From Trebouxia sp. TZW2008 (Eukaryota; Chlorophyta; Trebouxiophyceae; Trebouxiales; Trebouxiaceae): DNA of 64,000 bases. Where the stretch lies: NCBI GenBank assembly GCA_002118135.1, contig BDIU01000203.1:109052-173051 (forward strand). Direction: 5' to 3'. Positions 24,001 to 34,317 of the stretch are shown here, one piece after another. The position numbers and the translations under genes are program-made. Under the pieces are notes generated by a model, which saw only the letters and a program-made list of their open reading frames with translations, was not told the DNA's origin and did no database searches. Every line of letters starts with the position of its first letter. The stretch's first letter is position 1.

Positions 24001-27000
24001 GGTACGCCGGAATTGTGCCATCACTGATGCTATGCTTTGTACTGGACCTCAGTGCATGCCCATGCAGTCAACTGCTTTTGCAAAGTCTGGCAATTCAGTT
24101 TTTGTGTGTTGACATGACCACACACTGATGGGTACAAAATTGCAGGATGTATGTTGCTGACACAGCTGTACATTTGACACTGCAGATCATTGGCAGAACA
24201 AACCCTACCCATATGCCCCATACTTGGGTCGTACCCTAGGTGACGGTGTGCTGCTGAGCATGGACATGTCAACAGAGTACTGGTGGTGTTGGGTTGGGCT
24301 AGCTGTCAACCTGGCCTACATCTTCTTCCTGAATGGCCTGATCATGCTATTTCTGGCGTTCTTGCCAGCATATGGTTTCAATGCAACAGTGGCAAAAACA
24401 GCTGAAGAATTGGATGACAGACGGGCAGCCCTGTACGGTGACGAGGGAATGGACGCTGACGATGTGGTGGTTGAGATGCCAAATGGCTTTGAGAATGGCA
24501 ATGTTGAGCACAGCGATGGAGCTGTCTCTGAAAAGATACAGGTAGATGAACAGCAGTTGATTGTTGGATGCAGGAGTCTAGTGCTTGCATGGTCTCATAC
24601 TCCCCTCTTCATCTCCTGATGGTTTTGATGGTTACTGGGGCGAGTGTTGCAATCCTGATGTCCTTTGCGAACAACAGAGTTGTTCACCTGGAGTTGGAGA
24701 TGCATGGACACCTATGCAATGAATATGATGCATTCATGCCATTGCCGCGTAATATTGCCACCTGCCTGCGTAGCTTTAAGCAAACCTGACCACAGAAAGA
24801 GTCGGATGGTTGTTATTTACAATTACACAGATCTGCATGAGACTGCTGCCGCCGTGACAGGCATAGTTCTGCTTTTCAGAGTCATCGCACACGTGCTGAA
24901 GACAGGTTAGAGTCAGGTCAGATGCCACGCATGCACTCTCTGACAGATGGCCTAACTACTGCCAGCTCAAAGTCACTGGGCTCCCATGTGGCCCCTGTCA
25001 AGCAGTCTTCTTCACGAAGAAGAAGCCTTGAGTCCAGAAGAAGCAGCCTGGACAGGCGTGGCTCCAGGTACAGCATTTTTCACTTTGACGTCATCATTGC
25101 AGCTTGCTGGCCTTTGGCTTCCCAAAAACCAAGTCACTCCTCGCTGTTGTCTACACCCAACACACAAATTCAATTGCTGCTGTGGATCAGTAGCATTGTG
25201 ACTTTGACTGCCTTTCGGTTCGCGCTGACCGCTGACCCCTTGAGGGGAGCCGGTTGTTGCACAGTTCATGCAAAATACCACAGATTTGTATGGCCTCTGA
25301 TGATACTGAGTTTGTATACAGAGCTATGCGACAAGTACGTGTTGTGATGCAGGAAAAATCTGGAAGGGGAGGGAATGGTACTGCCATTTGAGCCCATGAC
25401 CATGACATTCAAGGACCTGCACTACTGGGTGCAAATCCCCAAAGACAGCGCCAAAGACAGAGCTCACGTCCATATGGAAGGAAGCACCCCCTGGTTAGAG
25501 CTGCTGTTAGGCATCAGTGGCGCCTTCAGACCGAAGGTGCTAACCTGCCTCATGGGGGTTACTGGTGCCGGCAAAACCACCCTCATGGACGTCCTAGCTG
25601 ACAGGAAAACTGGTGAGCACTGTCACACACAAATTTGCTGTAAATGTTGACTTTGCTTGTGGGGTTGACAGCGCCAAGACAGAGCTCTCATCTATACGGA
25701 AGGCCACACTCCTTACTTAGAGCTGCTGTTAGGCATCAGTGATGCCGTCAGACCAAAGGTGCTAAACCCGCCTCACGGGGGTTGCGGGGTCCGGCAAAAC
25801 TCCCCTCATGGACGCTCTGGCTGACAGGAAGACTGGTGAGTGCTGCCACAAGCAACACCATGTGCTTGCTATGATTGTTGAAAATGTCAAGACTATCTGG
25901 ACAGTGGCTGTACCATTGCTCACGTTTGGTGTGAGCATGCAGAGGAGCAGCAGGGTTAAGCTAATCGCTTCTTCTGTCTGTCTTCATGCTGGCTTTTCAC
26001 AGCTGCAGGGGTTCCTGTAGAACTTGTCAGGGATTTGTATAGCACACAAGAGGAGGCAACAACAAGCTGTGCTTTGCTTCAAGGTGCATTACAGAAGGCA
26101 TATCGCGCATGATCAGCCGCCCCAGGACCAGCAAGCAGATGTCTCATTCACGGTGATTGGTCATGGCTGCAGGGGGTCGTATAGAGGGTGATGTGCGCAT
26201 AAATGGTCACTCAAAGGATCAGCACAGCTTTGCCCGGGTGTCAGGCTATGTGGAGCAGTTTGACACCCACTCAGCAGCAGCGACTGTGCATGAAGCGCTG
26301 ATGTTCAGCGGCATCCTCAGAAATGAAAAGGAGACAGACAGAGACACCACAGAAGCCTTTGTTGAGCAGGTGCTGCTTGGGCTTAATGGAATTTGTGACT
26401 TGAATCGAGTTGATGTGCACTGCGCTGTGCTGTGCTGTGTTGCGCTGTGCTGCCTGTTGGCAAGCAAGGACACCGCAGAAGCTTTCTTTGGGCAGGTGCT
26501 GTTTGGCATCTCTGCTGTGCTGTGCTGTGCTGTGCTGTGCTGTGCTGTGCTGTGCTGTGCTGTGCTGTGCTGCGTCCAGACAAAGTTTAAGCAGCTCATT
26601 GTGATCAGCCCATCCACCTGGCGACCTGCCGTTCTGTGTGTGTCTCGCTGTTGGTTTGTTTGGTGCTAATGCGTTGCTTGCTGCATATGTAATGCTTGGT
26701 GCACATATGTTCTTTGATGCATATATCTGGTGTACAGCTTTGTTCAGGCTTCATCACCAGCTTTTGAAACTCGGTCACCAGCTGTTTGCCACAATGCAGG
26801 TGATGGATCTGGTGGAGCTGCGCAGTTTAGCTCAGGCAGTGGTAGGGCGGCCGGGAGTGGACGGTCTGTCGGTTGAACAGCGCAAGCGTCTCACTATTGC
26901 TGTTGAGCTGGTGGCCAATCCTTCCATCGTCTTCATGGATGAGCCAACCTCAGGTGAGAACCCTGTAACCCCTTTTCTCTGCTGTTGAGCTGAAGGCTGA

Positions 27001-30000
27001 GCCTTGTTTTGTTGTCATGGAGGAGCCGGCTTGAGATGCATAACCTGTAAACTTCTCTCTGCACATTGCTGTTGAAGTAGTTGCCAATCTTTCCATTGTC
27101 TTCTTGGGTGAGCCGACTTCAGGTCAGTGACCTGTACCTAATTATCAAGTGGTGCTGTTGAGCTGGTGGCCGACTCTCCATTGTGTTCCTGCATGAGCCC
27201 ACCTCAGATTAGGTAACACCGTCCACCAGCCCAGCATCATGACCCGGAATGTGCTAAAAGCTCACAGCCTGACCTCCTTTGCTGGTCACAGTGACATTGC
27301 CTCTGTCAACAGCGTTTCATTTGCAGGCTGGATACTCCCCTATAACCTTACCAAAGCTTTCACGGAGTCTTTTCCCGGATGCAAGAGCAGCAGCCATTAT
27401 CATGAGGACATTGCTCAACATTGTCAACACAGGCAGGACCGTTGTGTCTAACCATTCAGGACTTTATAGTCGCAACTCACTGGTGTACATGCTGATTGCG
27501 TTCCAGGACTTGATGCCAGAGCAGCAGCAATTGTGATGCGCACAGTGCGTAATATTGTCAACACAGGCAGGACCATTGTGTGCACCATCCACCAACCCAG
27601 TATTGACATCTTTGAGGCGTTTGATGAGCTGCTACTGCTGAAGAGAGGCGGAGAGATGATCTTCAATGGCCAGCTGGGTGACAAGTCAAAGCACCTGATC
27701 AAATACTTCTCGGTAAGCATTCTACACCATTTGGTGTCATAACTGGAGCCTCTGTGCATAGAGGCAGCCAAAGCTGTTGGATAGCATGAGCGAAAAGTTG
27801 AGGTCTATGCCCACTCTGAATAAGGGTTTTTTAGCCCGTGATCGGTGCCCTGAAAGCAGCAATCAGCAGAAGGTTGACATAGACGGGGTCAGACCCTTGT
27901 TCATGCCTCTTGGCACGTGCCTGCCTCTCACTCACATGCCCCACTTCCCCACGCATGCTCTATTCCCTTTCCTTCTACGACATGATGTGAGTTCGCCAAG
28001 AATAGTCTGTCTGTCATCTGCTTCTCATGTGAGCCATCAGGCATGTTCCTGCTGTTGCGTTTTTCAGTTTTGCAGGGTTCAGTTTTGTAGGGAGACAGTG
28101 ACAAAAGCTACATCTGTTGCTCGGGTAACTGCAGGCTGTGGAGGGTGTTCCAACAATTCAGGATGAATTGAACCCTGCAGCATGGATGCTGGAGATCACA
28201 ACACCCGGCATGGAGCATCGGCTGGGTGTGGACTTTGCACAAGTCTACAAAGAGTCAGACCTTGCCAGGTAGGATGATGTTGACCCCAGTATGAACTGTA
28301 TGGCTGTGCTGGCCTGTGTAAGAGTATTTGATGGAGACTGTAACATTTTGGCTTTGAGCACCAGCTGAGCGTGGATACTGCACAAGTGTACAAAGAGTCT
28401 GACTTTGCCGGGTAAGATGACGTTGACCCCACTATGAACTGTATGGCTGTGCTGGCCTGTGTAAGAGTATTTGATGGAGACTGTAACATTTTGACTTTGA
28501 ACAGAAGTTGAGTGTAGATTTTGCACAAGTGTACAAATAGTCTGACTTTGCCAGGTAAGATGATGTCGACCCCACTATGAACTGTATGGCTGTGATAGTC
28601 TGTGATCGTGTTGTTGACGGAGACTGTAATCGGTTGAATCCAACCCATTACAGTCTTGAACACCAGCTGGGTGTGGACACTGCACAATTCTACAAGGAGT
28701 CTGACCTTGCCAGGTGACTCTTTCAGCCGCACTGATAAAGCATCCGTGACAGTTTGTGACTATGCAACGAGTTCAGGCTTTGACTGTGACTGTGAATGTG
28801 CAAAGAGTCTGACATTGCCAGGTGAAGTTTCTTTCAGCCTGTGATGACCAGCTTGTCTGTGACAGGTTATGACTGTGTCAGCGGCTGAGATTGTGCTTGT
28901 ATCGTGCCATGTTTCTGGCAGAGAGCCACAACACTCAGCTGCACAAACTGCCTATCTCAGTAATGCATGCTAACACAATCTTGCACGGTGACATGCTCAC
29001 GACTCTCATCTCACTATGTGGCCTTCATTTCCGTTGACTGGCTGTAGTCAGGGATGATTGCCTTGAGAGATGTGCGTTTGCCTTGTGTGAGCATGCCTTC
29101 TGAGACAACGGCTTTTGCGAGTGTGAATGCAATTTGCCCTATGTGAGCAAGTCTTCTGTGCATTTGCTATGTTTGAAACTCTAATCTTGTTCGCAGGCAG
29201 TATGATCGCTTGCTTGATGACTTCAGCAGCCCAAAGGAGGGCACGCAGGCCCTCCAGTTTGTTACCAAATACCCTAAGCCATTTGGGACCCAATTCAGGA
29301 CAGTGTTTGACAAGTACTGGGCGGCTTACTGGCGAATGCCTGAGTACAATGGCTTCAGATTTTTTTACGCTGTCAGCGTAGGGTTCCTGTTTGGCGCCAT
29401 CTTCTGGCGGCTAGGGTGAGTCACAACGTTCATGGTAGTTACTCAAGCACATACCTAAAGTACAGCTTCAGGCCTATTGGTTTGCTGCGGGTGCTTGACT
29501 CTCGGTGCAACACTGTAGATCAGACCCCACATTGTCAGCGCTCTCTATCACATTGTCACAATGTCTGGCAGTGACACAGGCATCAATGGCAATGACAACT
29601 CTGCATGCCTGCTTTGCATGTCTGTGTAATGCCTACATTGCTCCGACTCAGCTGCTCGTGCTGCAGCATGCACTTTTCGACTGATCAGCCAGCCGGCTTG
29701 TATGTTGCACTGCGGATAAGTCTATTCACAAGTAATGCTGCTGATGTTAGTTTTCCATGTTGTTCATGATCAGGAACACAGCACAGCTGCTGACGCTGTC
29801 TTGTCTTTGTGCAGGGACAAAGTCACAACACAGGCTGGCCTGCTAAATGTGTTGGGAGCCCTGTATGCCACTGTGCTCTTCTTCGCTGTCATTAATGCGC
29901 TGATAGTGCAGCCGGTGCTGTCAGCAGAGAGGGCTGTTTCATATCGTGAGAGGGCTGCGGGCATGTATTCCTTCTGGCCCTGGACTCTTGCCCTGGTCAG

Positions 30001-33000
30001 CCTCCCCTCCTTCTTCTTGTTGTTGGCATGTATTTGCCCCACTGTCCCAATTGTTATCATGTGTGTCGTTCTGTTGGCAGCCAGGGCTGTGTTGCATCGT
30101 GAGACCACTGCAGGCATGTACTCCTTCTGGCCCTGGACCCTTGCTTTGGTCAGCCTCCCCCCCTTCTTGTTGTTGGACTTTGTCTTGCTGTTGTTGTTGT
30201 TGTTGTTTCTGTGGTTTGCCTTCAGCACTTGTTGGCACGTACTCCTTCTGGCCCTGGACCCTTGCCCTGGTCAGCCTTCTCCTGTCGTGCACCTTACAGT
30301 GTTTCGTTCATTGCTTCAATTGTAAGTTATCCAAATATCAAAGTCGCAGGAGCACTGTCTATTATTGCCCATGCTTCCGCCCTGGCAGCACATGCCCTTC
30401 GGTCTTGCTGCTGCCATTATGACTGGCTTATGACTTGAGGAAGACACCATCTGGATTGTTTTGCAGCAGTGCGTATACATCCTGTACCTTACTGTGCAGA
30501 GTTTATGTCAGTGCGGCTGATCATGCCTGATGTATGACATGCTTTGCCCTTCTCTGCAGGGATGTGTACAGATTGCATACACATTGGGCACAGTTTTTGT
30601 GTGTGCAGCTGTTTTGCTGTGCCACATGCGTGACACCACCTTTCTTTGACTGCAGGGGTGTGTAGAGATCCTGTACATCACTGTGCAGAGTATCATGTTT
30701 GTGCTGGTTGTCTATTGGATGTGCTGGTTCCAAGTTGATGCAGGTATGCCATGCAGCAGCTTGGTAACATATCTGTGTCGGGAGCGTGAGACATGAAAAT
30801 TGCGTTGAAAAATTTAGGTGAAATACTAAAAAGTGAGACCTCCATTTTCACATCCTGATTGCTCTGTCGGTGCTCCAGTCTTGCGTGTCCTCTTGACGCT
30901 CCTCCTGTCAAGCTCAAGACAACATTGGCTGTGATATGGCACGTATGACAAGAGCAGCTTTTTATAAGCGTACTGACTTTGCCATATGCATTGCAGCATG
31001 TTTGCCATTCAATTGCTTGAGCTTGTTTTCTCTTGCAACGTGTGCGTGATACAGCGTCAGCTTACAGGGCAAAAGATCTATGAGCAAGACAAGTTGTGAT
31101 GCAATCACAAACATTGCTACAACAGACTCCAGCCTGATGTTGTGCTGTGTGAGAGTTGTATTTTTGTGATCCAATCGCTGAGCTGCTTCTTTGCATGCAG
31201 GCAAATTCTTCTGGTTTCTGCTGTACACCTTTGTAACTCTAGTGTACTTCACATTCTTTGGTAAGTCAAGCTTGCTCTTGTCAGTTCAGGGCCTTATCTG
31301 CATTCTTTTGCTTACCTGGCAAAAGTCTGAAACTTGTACACAGTGGTCAAAGCAGCAAGGTCCACTACTGTGCAAGCACCATCTTCTGCATGGTGATCAG
31401 TGTCACCTGCATGCGTGTCACATGAAAGGCATGTAGCTCCTTTTTCATGATCATTGTCATGTGGCATGTACTCAATGGTGTTGAAGCAGCCACAAGCTTG
31501 CCATGTACTGATGTGAGAGTGGAAACAGTGATACTTTATATCAGTGCATCTGTACTGGTTCAGCATGTGCACAGACTAGGTTGCTCAGAAGCAGTTGCTT
31601 GGTGACTAAGAGTACCTAGCAAGGCCTTTGAGCCCATCTAGCATGAGCTGCCATGTCTGTATGTATGTGTGAATGTGCAGAAAGCTGTTGCTATGCTGTA
31701 GAAGCAGCTGAAAAAGGATGCTGTGTGTTGACCGCTGCAGGCATGATTGCTGTTGCATTGACCCCCAACCTCAAGATTGCAGCAGTCTGTACCTCTTACA
31801 TGGTGTCCCTCTTCCATCTGTTTGCTGGCTTTGTCATCACGCAACCCAACATGCCTGGCTGGTGGTGAGTCTTCTTCTCTTCTTACAAGACTGCTGTGCA
31901 TGCTTGATTGCAGTCTATGTCCTCGGCTGTAGGTTCCCCTGCATCTTGCCTTGAGACGGGTTTGGTTAGCTTTTTGCGCTTGACAGCACATATGCTGCTG
32001 CTAAACTCTCATCAGATTTCCCTGCTGGATTCTCACCAAATGCCTTCCGGCCTCAGGCAACAGAACGTCCATGCACATCGGCTAATGTTCCAGATCACAA
32101 TTCAGCACGCTAAGCAATGCCAAAGTCAATGCGTATGAGTCAAGAACATGTGCCCTTCTGGCTGCAATGGGACCAGAAACACTGAATCAGTTCAGTGGGC
32201 ATGACTTGAAATGAGGAATGTGCCTCTCTGACTTCTGCAGGGTGTGGATTCCATACCTGAATCCCATCTTCTGGACAGTGTACGGCCTGATTGAGAGTCA
32301 GGTGGACAACCTAGACACCCTGGTCATGCTCACCACACGACAGCAGGTTCCCGCCTATCAGGCAGTGGAGATGCTGTTTGGCTACCAGTAAGTGGCATCA
32401 ATTTTGTTTTTATAATTGTAGATGTTGTATTTATGAGCATCATTCATAATAGTTGTAGACCTGGTCGTGCTTACCACATGGCAGCAAGTGCCAGCCTATC
32501 AGGCAGTGGAGATGCTGTTTGGTCACCAGTAAGTGGCACCAATAGTGTTGTTAATTTGATTGTTGTGTTGATCATTAGGGTGACTCTGCTGATGCTCACT
32601 ACTTTGCAGCAGGTTCCTGCCCATCAGGGCGTGCAGATTTTCTGGCTGCAAGTAAGTGGCACTAGTAGTAATGCTGAGGCGTGATGGTAGTGATCATAAA
32701 ACATGACAACCTGGATGCCCTGGTCATGCCTACCACACGACAGCAGGTTCCCGCCTTTCAGGCTGTGGAGATGCTGTTTGGCTACCAGTAAGTGGTACCG
32801 ACTGCATGTTGTTGTGATTGTTGCGTTGATCATATGGCAAGCCTGGTCATGCTCACCACACGACAGCAGGTTCCCGCCTATCAGGCAGTCGAGATGCTGT
32901 TTGGCTACCAGTAAGTGGCACCAACATTGTTTTGATGACTGTGATTGTTGTTGTTGTTATTAGTAATCATCAACCTGGTCAAGCTCACCACACAGCAGCA

Positions 33001-33499
33001 AGTGCCAGCCGACCAGGCAGTTGAGATGCTGTTTGGCTACCAGTAAGTTCCTTTCGAACTGCTGTGGCACAGGTCGCAGACAGTGTCACAACTTGTCCCT
33101 TTGCTTGCTATTTGGAGTTCCTGTTACGCTTCTGCTTGGCAGCAGCAGCAGCAGCACCCGCGTTATGAAATGTAGTTTGAGCCTTGCTTCTACGCTTGTC
33201 ATCCAGCAGGCTGATAGCTGTGTACCTGCTGTGCCACTTCCAGAAGAAACTGCTTCACTCTTGAGACATGTGACATGTGAGTGAGGGCTGTGCTTGCAAT
33301 GTCGTGCACTGCATGGTTTTTTGACATCAGTGACATGCTGTGTCAAGATGTCGCAGTGACAGTAGGGAGTTGACAATCTATGTGGTGGTGCAGTCGCGGC
33401 ATGCTGGGCTGGATTGTGCTTATTCTGTTGGTGTGGGTTGCTATCTGCTGGTTATCCACGTACATGGCACTCAATAAGCTGAACTTCCTGAAGAGATGA
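15061..33499 (+). CDS. Full-size PDR/ABCG-family ABC transporter
   Basis: Exports or imports small lipophilic compounds across a membrane using ATP; substrate unknown. About 27 exons: 15061-15073 and 15149-15378 (least certain), 15722-15777, 16240-16360, 16767-16946, 17816-18121, 18673-18748, 19243-19440, 19760-19887, 21051-21222, 21999-22234, 22787-22953, 23397-23582, 23937-24001, 24186-24541, 24922-25067, 25353-25612, 26173-26369, 26800-26953, 27507-27712, 28135-28268, 29197-29415, 29815-29995, 30656-30743, 31201-31260, 31741-31864, 32241-32387, 33394-33499. All phases agree, giving ~1,503 aa, the usual PDR length. NBD1: Walker [10 protein letters not shown] (~176), signature VSGGQRKR, Walker B TMFLDE. 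Then a membrane half, a linker rich in Ser/Arg, and NBD2: GVTGAGKTT (~947), [18 protein letters not shown]. The second membrane half ends at TGA 33497. The intron at 18749 starts with GC. Many introns hold exon-end repeats. Confidence 0.95.
16098..16212. repeat. Degenerate minisatellite of ATGCATGCAAGCTC-like units
   Basis: About eight imperfect units of 11-15 bp built from TGCATGCAAGCT/ATGCAGGCT occur just before exon 16240. Alternating purine-pyrimidine ATGCATGC blocks make it locally palindromic. Confidence 0.7.
16970..17595 (+). repeat. Tandem copies of the NBD1 Walker A exon end (after exon 16946)
   Basis: Four decayed copies of the 3' part of exon 16767-16946 lie at 17005-17092, 17170-17255, 17330-17418 and 17535-17590, with a trace at 17720. 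The first keeps [18 protein letters not shown], the second has [11 protein letters not shown], the third [11 protein letters not shown] and the fourth [13 protein letters not shown]. The second and third keep a GTAAG donor. Confidence 0.9.
18292..18339. repeat. Perfect 19-bp inverted repeat in an intron
   Basis: Arms TGTCACATGTCAGTTACAG (18292-18310) and its exact complement (18321-18339) flank a 10-nt loop. Part of the arm (CACATGTCA) recurs at about 18342. Likely hairpin; function unknown. Confidence 0.85.
19125..19205 (+). repeat. Decayed copy of an exon start (before exon 19243)
   Basis: Words such as GATGAGATCAGCATAGGCCTG repeat the Walker B region of the following exon (GATGAGATCAGCACAGGGCT) in decayed form, with TTGGCCTAGCCAAATAAGG matching GTGGGTCCAGCCAAGACAATG. 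Confidence 0.7.
19575..19655 (+). repeat. Decayed copy of an exon end (after exon 19440)
   Basis: The sequence from CCCTACTCATTGCTCGATG to GTCAGAGGGTGAG repeats the end of exon 19243-19440 ([16 protein letters not shown]...LSEG) and its donor region. Confidence 0.75.
20600..21050 (+). repeat. Three decayed copies of an acceptor/exon start (before exon 21051)
   Basis: Copies at about 20625-20725, 20775-20875 and 20910-21005 match the exon that encodes [21 protein letters not shown]. The first is still open over [12 protein letters not shown] and keeps the acceptor word GATGTGATGCAG. The others have stops and indels. Confidence 0.85.
21640..21965 (+). repeat. Two decayed copies of an exon start (before exon 21999)
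   Basis: Copies at 21655-21790 and 21835-21965 match the exon starting [19 protein letters not shown]. Both keep words such as CATGAGTTCACACT and AAGCGCACCATGATT. The second keeps a CTCTGCAG acceptor but has a TAG in its first codons. Confidence 0.85.
22986..23055 (+). repeat. (GCTGT)14 pentanucleotide microsatellite
   Basis: Fourteen perfect GCTGT units start about 30 bp after the donor of exon 22787-22953. The same unit recurs at 26513-26572 in another intron of this gene. Confidence 0.95.
23599..23684 (+). repeat. Two direct 42-bp repeats in an intron
   Basis: Units at 23599-23640 and 23641-23682 both begin CACTCACTCATGTTTCACCA and are nearly identical, so the duplication is recent. They start 16 bp after the donor at 23583. 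Confidence 0.9.
25664..25845 (+). repeat. Copy of the NBD2 Walker A exon end with its donor (after exon 25612)
   Basis: A 175-bp copy of the end of exon 25353-25612, including the donor. It still reads YLELLLGIS and then, after a one-base shift, [17 protein letters not shown] before GTGAGT. The frame breaks mean it cannot replace the true exon as it stands. Confidence 0.9.
26421..26575 (+). repeat. GCTGT pentanucleotide tracts flanking an exon-end copy
   Basis: A short interrupted GCTGT tract (26421-26455), then a decayed copy of the end of exon 26173-26369 (GACACCGCAGAAGC...GGGCAGGTGCTG, 26468-26500), then about 12 perfect units (26513-26572). Confidence 0.9.
26970..27215 (+). repeat. Three copies of the NBD2 Walker B exon end (after exon 26953)
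   Basis: Copies near 26985-27032, 27065-27130 and 27155-27215 match the exon end encoding [18 protein letters not shown] and the donor (GAGCCGACTTCAGGTCAG, GAGCCCACCTCAGATTAG). All are decayed. Confidence 0.85.
27370..27470 (+). repeat. Copy of an exon start (before exon 27507)
   Basis: GATGCAAGAGCAGCAGCCAT...ATTGTCAACACAGGCAGGACC repeats the first ~80 bp of the D-loop exon 27507-27712 ([21 protein letters not shown]). It diverges after GTTGTGTCTAACCA. Confidence 0.85.
28360..28840 (+). repeat. Four tandem copies of an exon end and donor (after exon 28268)
   Basis: The exon end encoding [15 protein letters not shown], its donor and about 90 bp of intron recur at 28363-28480, 28500-28620, 28660-28740 and 28795-28840. 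The intron part (CTATGAACTGTATGGCTGTG, TTTGATGGAGACTGTAAC) is nearly identical between copies, so the repeat unit is about 125 bp and straddles the splice site. Several copies keep CCAGGTAAG or CCAGGTGA. Confidence 0.92.
30075..30292 (+). repeat. Two copies of an exon end (after exon 29995)
   Basis: Copies at 30078-30165 and 30228-30285 match [14 protein letters not shown] and its donor (CCTTGCCCTGGTCAGCCT). A GTTGTTGTT run follows the first copy. Confidence 0.88.
30460..30612 (+). repeat. Two copies of an exon start (before exon 30656)
   Basis: CAGTGCGTATACATCCTGTA (30466) and CAGGGATGTGTACAGATTGC (30557) repeat the acceptor and start of exon 30656-30743 ([10 protein letters not shown]). 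Confidence 0.78.
32455..33050 (+). repeat. Five tandem copies of an exon end and donor (after exon 32387)
   Basis: Copies at 32460-32537, 32586-32660, 32704-32796, 32842-32921 and 32976-33049 match the end of exon 32241-32387 ([19 protein letters not shown]), each followed by a GTAAGT donor. The fourth copy is identical in its amino-acid reading from LVMLTT to GYQ. The unit is about 130 bp including intron sequence (GTAAGTGGCACC). Six equivalent donors therefore precede the last exon at 33394. Confidence 0.93.
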
Positions 33500-34317
33500 G
33501 TTGCAGCTTGTCAAGCATCTGCATCAGCAAGCAGTCATTACTTAACGGACATCTAGAGAGTGCGTCTCCAGAGACAAAAAGTCGATGACCGATTCATGCT
33601 GAAGGCATATGTCCAGCGTCAAATCAGCCGGCAGGCCTGTTTATTGACTGTCTCATGTCGCAAATTCTGCCTATTCAGTTCCATGTAGCGCTGATTGCAT
33701 TTCATTGATTTGAAACATTTTAGTATTTCGTTGACATAGACAGACGGTCTGAGGTGTTTCATTGCCTTAGGTCATTGACAGCGTTTTGCTCTTCTTGCCT
33801 ATCAGAAATCTGTGTCGCTATGCGCCTTTGGTCCACCAGGCAGCTATATCAGGAAGTGGAGAGTTTGTGCTCAGCTGTTAGCTTCACACAAGCTCAGAGC
33901 TGCAATGCAGAGAAAAACATTGTCTAAAGCCTACAGATTTCCCTGCTCGGCTGAAAATCAAAAGTGAACGCATGATCACAAACAACCTTTATCGTACTAC
34001 AGGACTGCTGACTTATCAGCGCAAAGCAGCAATTATGAATTTCGCTTGACTCGACCAGCCCTTGTACACACCAAAATCAAACTCAATAAATTTGCAGGCA
34101 ATAGCGATGGATCGTATGCTCAGAAGCAACAGCCATTGCTACTCCACACAACCGCCAGGCAGCGAGATTCCATCGCTGCATGATCAGCATTCAGTTGCGC
34201 CAATGCCTGCAAGCCTGAGGGGTCAGAATATAGTTTCTTTTGACAGTGAGAGAGTGGTGCATGCACGATTCTGACATGTACTGCTGACAATAACAGCCCT
34301 GCGATGATGCTGCACAG
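33500..34317. other. Intergenic region between convergent genes
   Basis: Holds the 3' flanks of the transporter and of the SelD fusion. No further exon, RNA gene or clear polyadenylation word was seen. The open frame at 34062-34274 shows no homology or splice context that I can support. Confidence 0.6.

Noticed and set aside
28196..28732. Long minus-strand frame with internal repeats
   Set aside because: Antisense shadow of the tandem exon-end array in the transporter gene.
29770..30292. Minus-strand frames with Asn and Gln runs
   Set aside because: Antisense of the GTTGTT tract and membrane-segment exon copies of the transporter.
32433..33050. CRISPR-like regularly spaced repeats
   Set aside because: Units are decayed copies of the preceding exon and donor in a nuclear gene, without uniform repeats or spacers.
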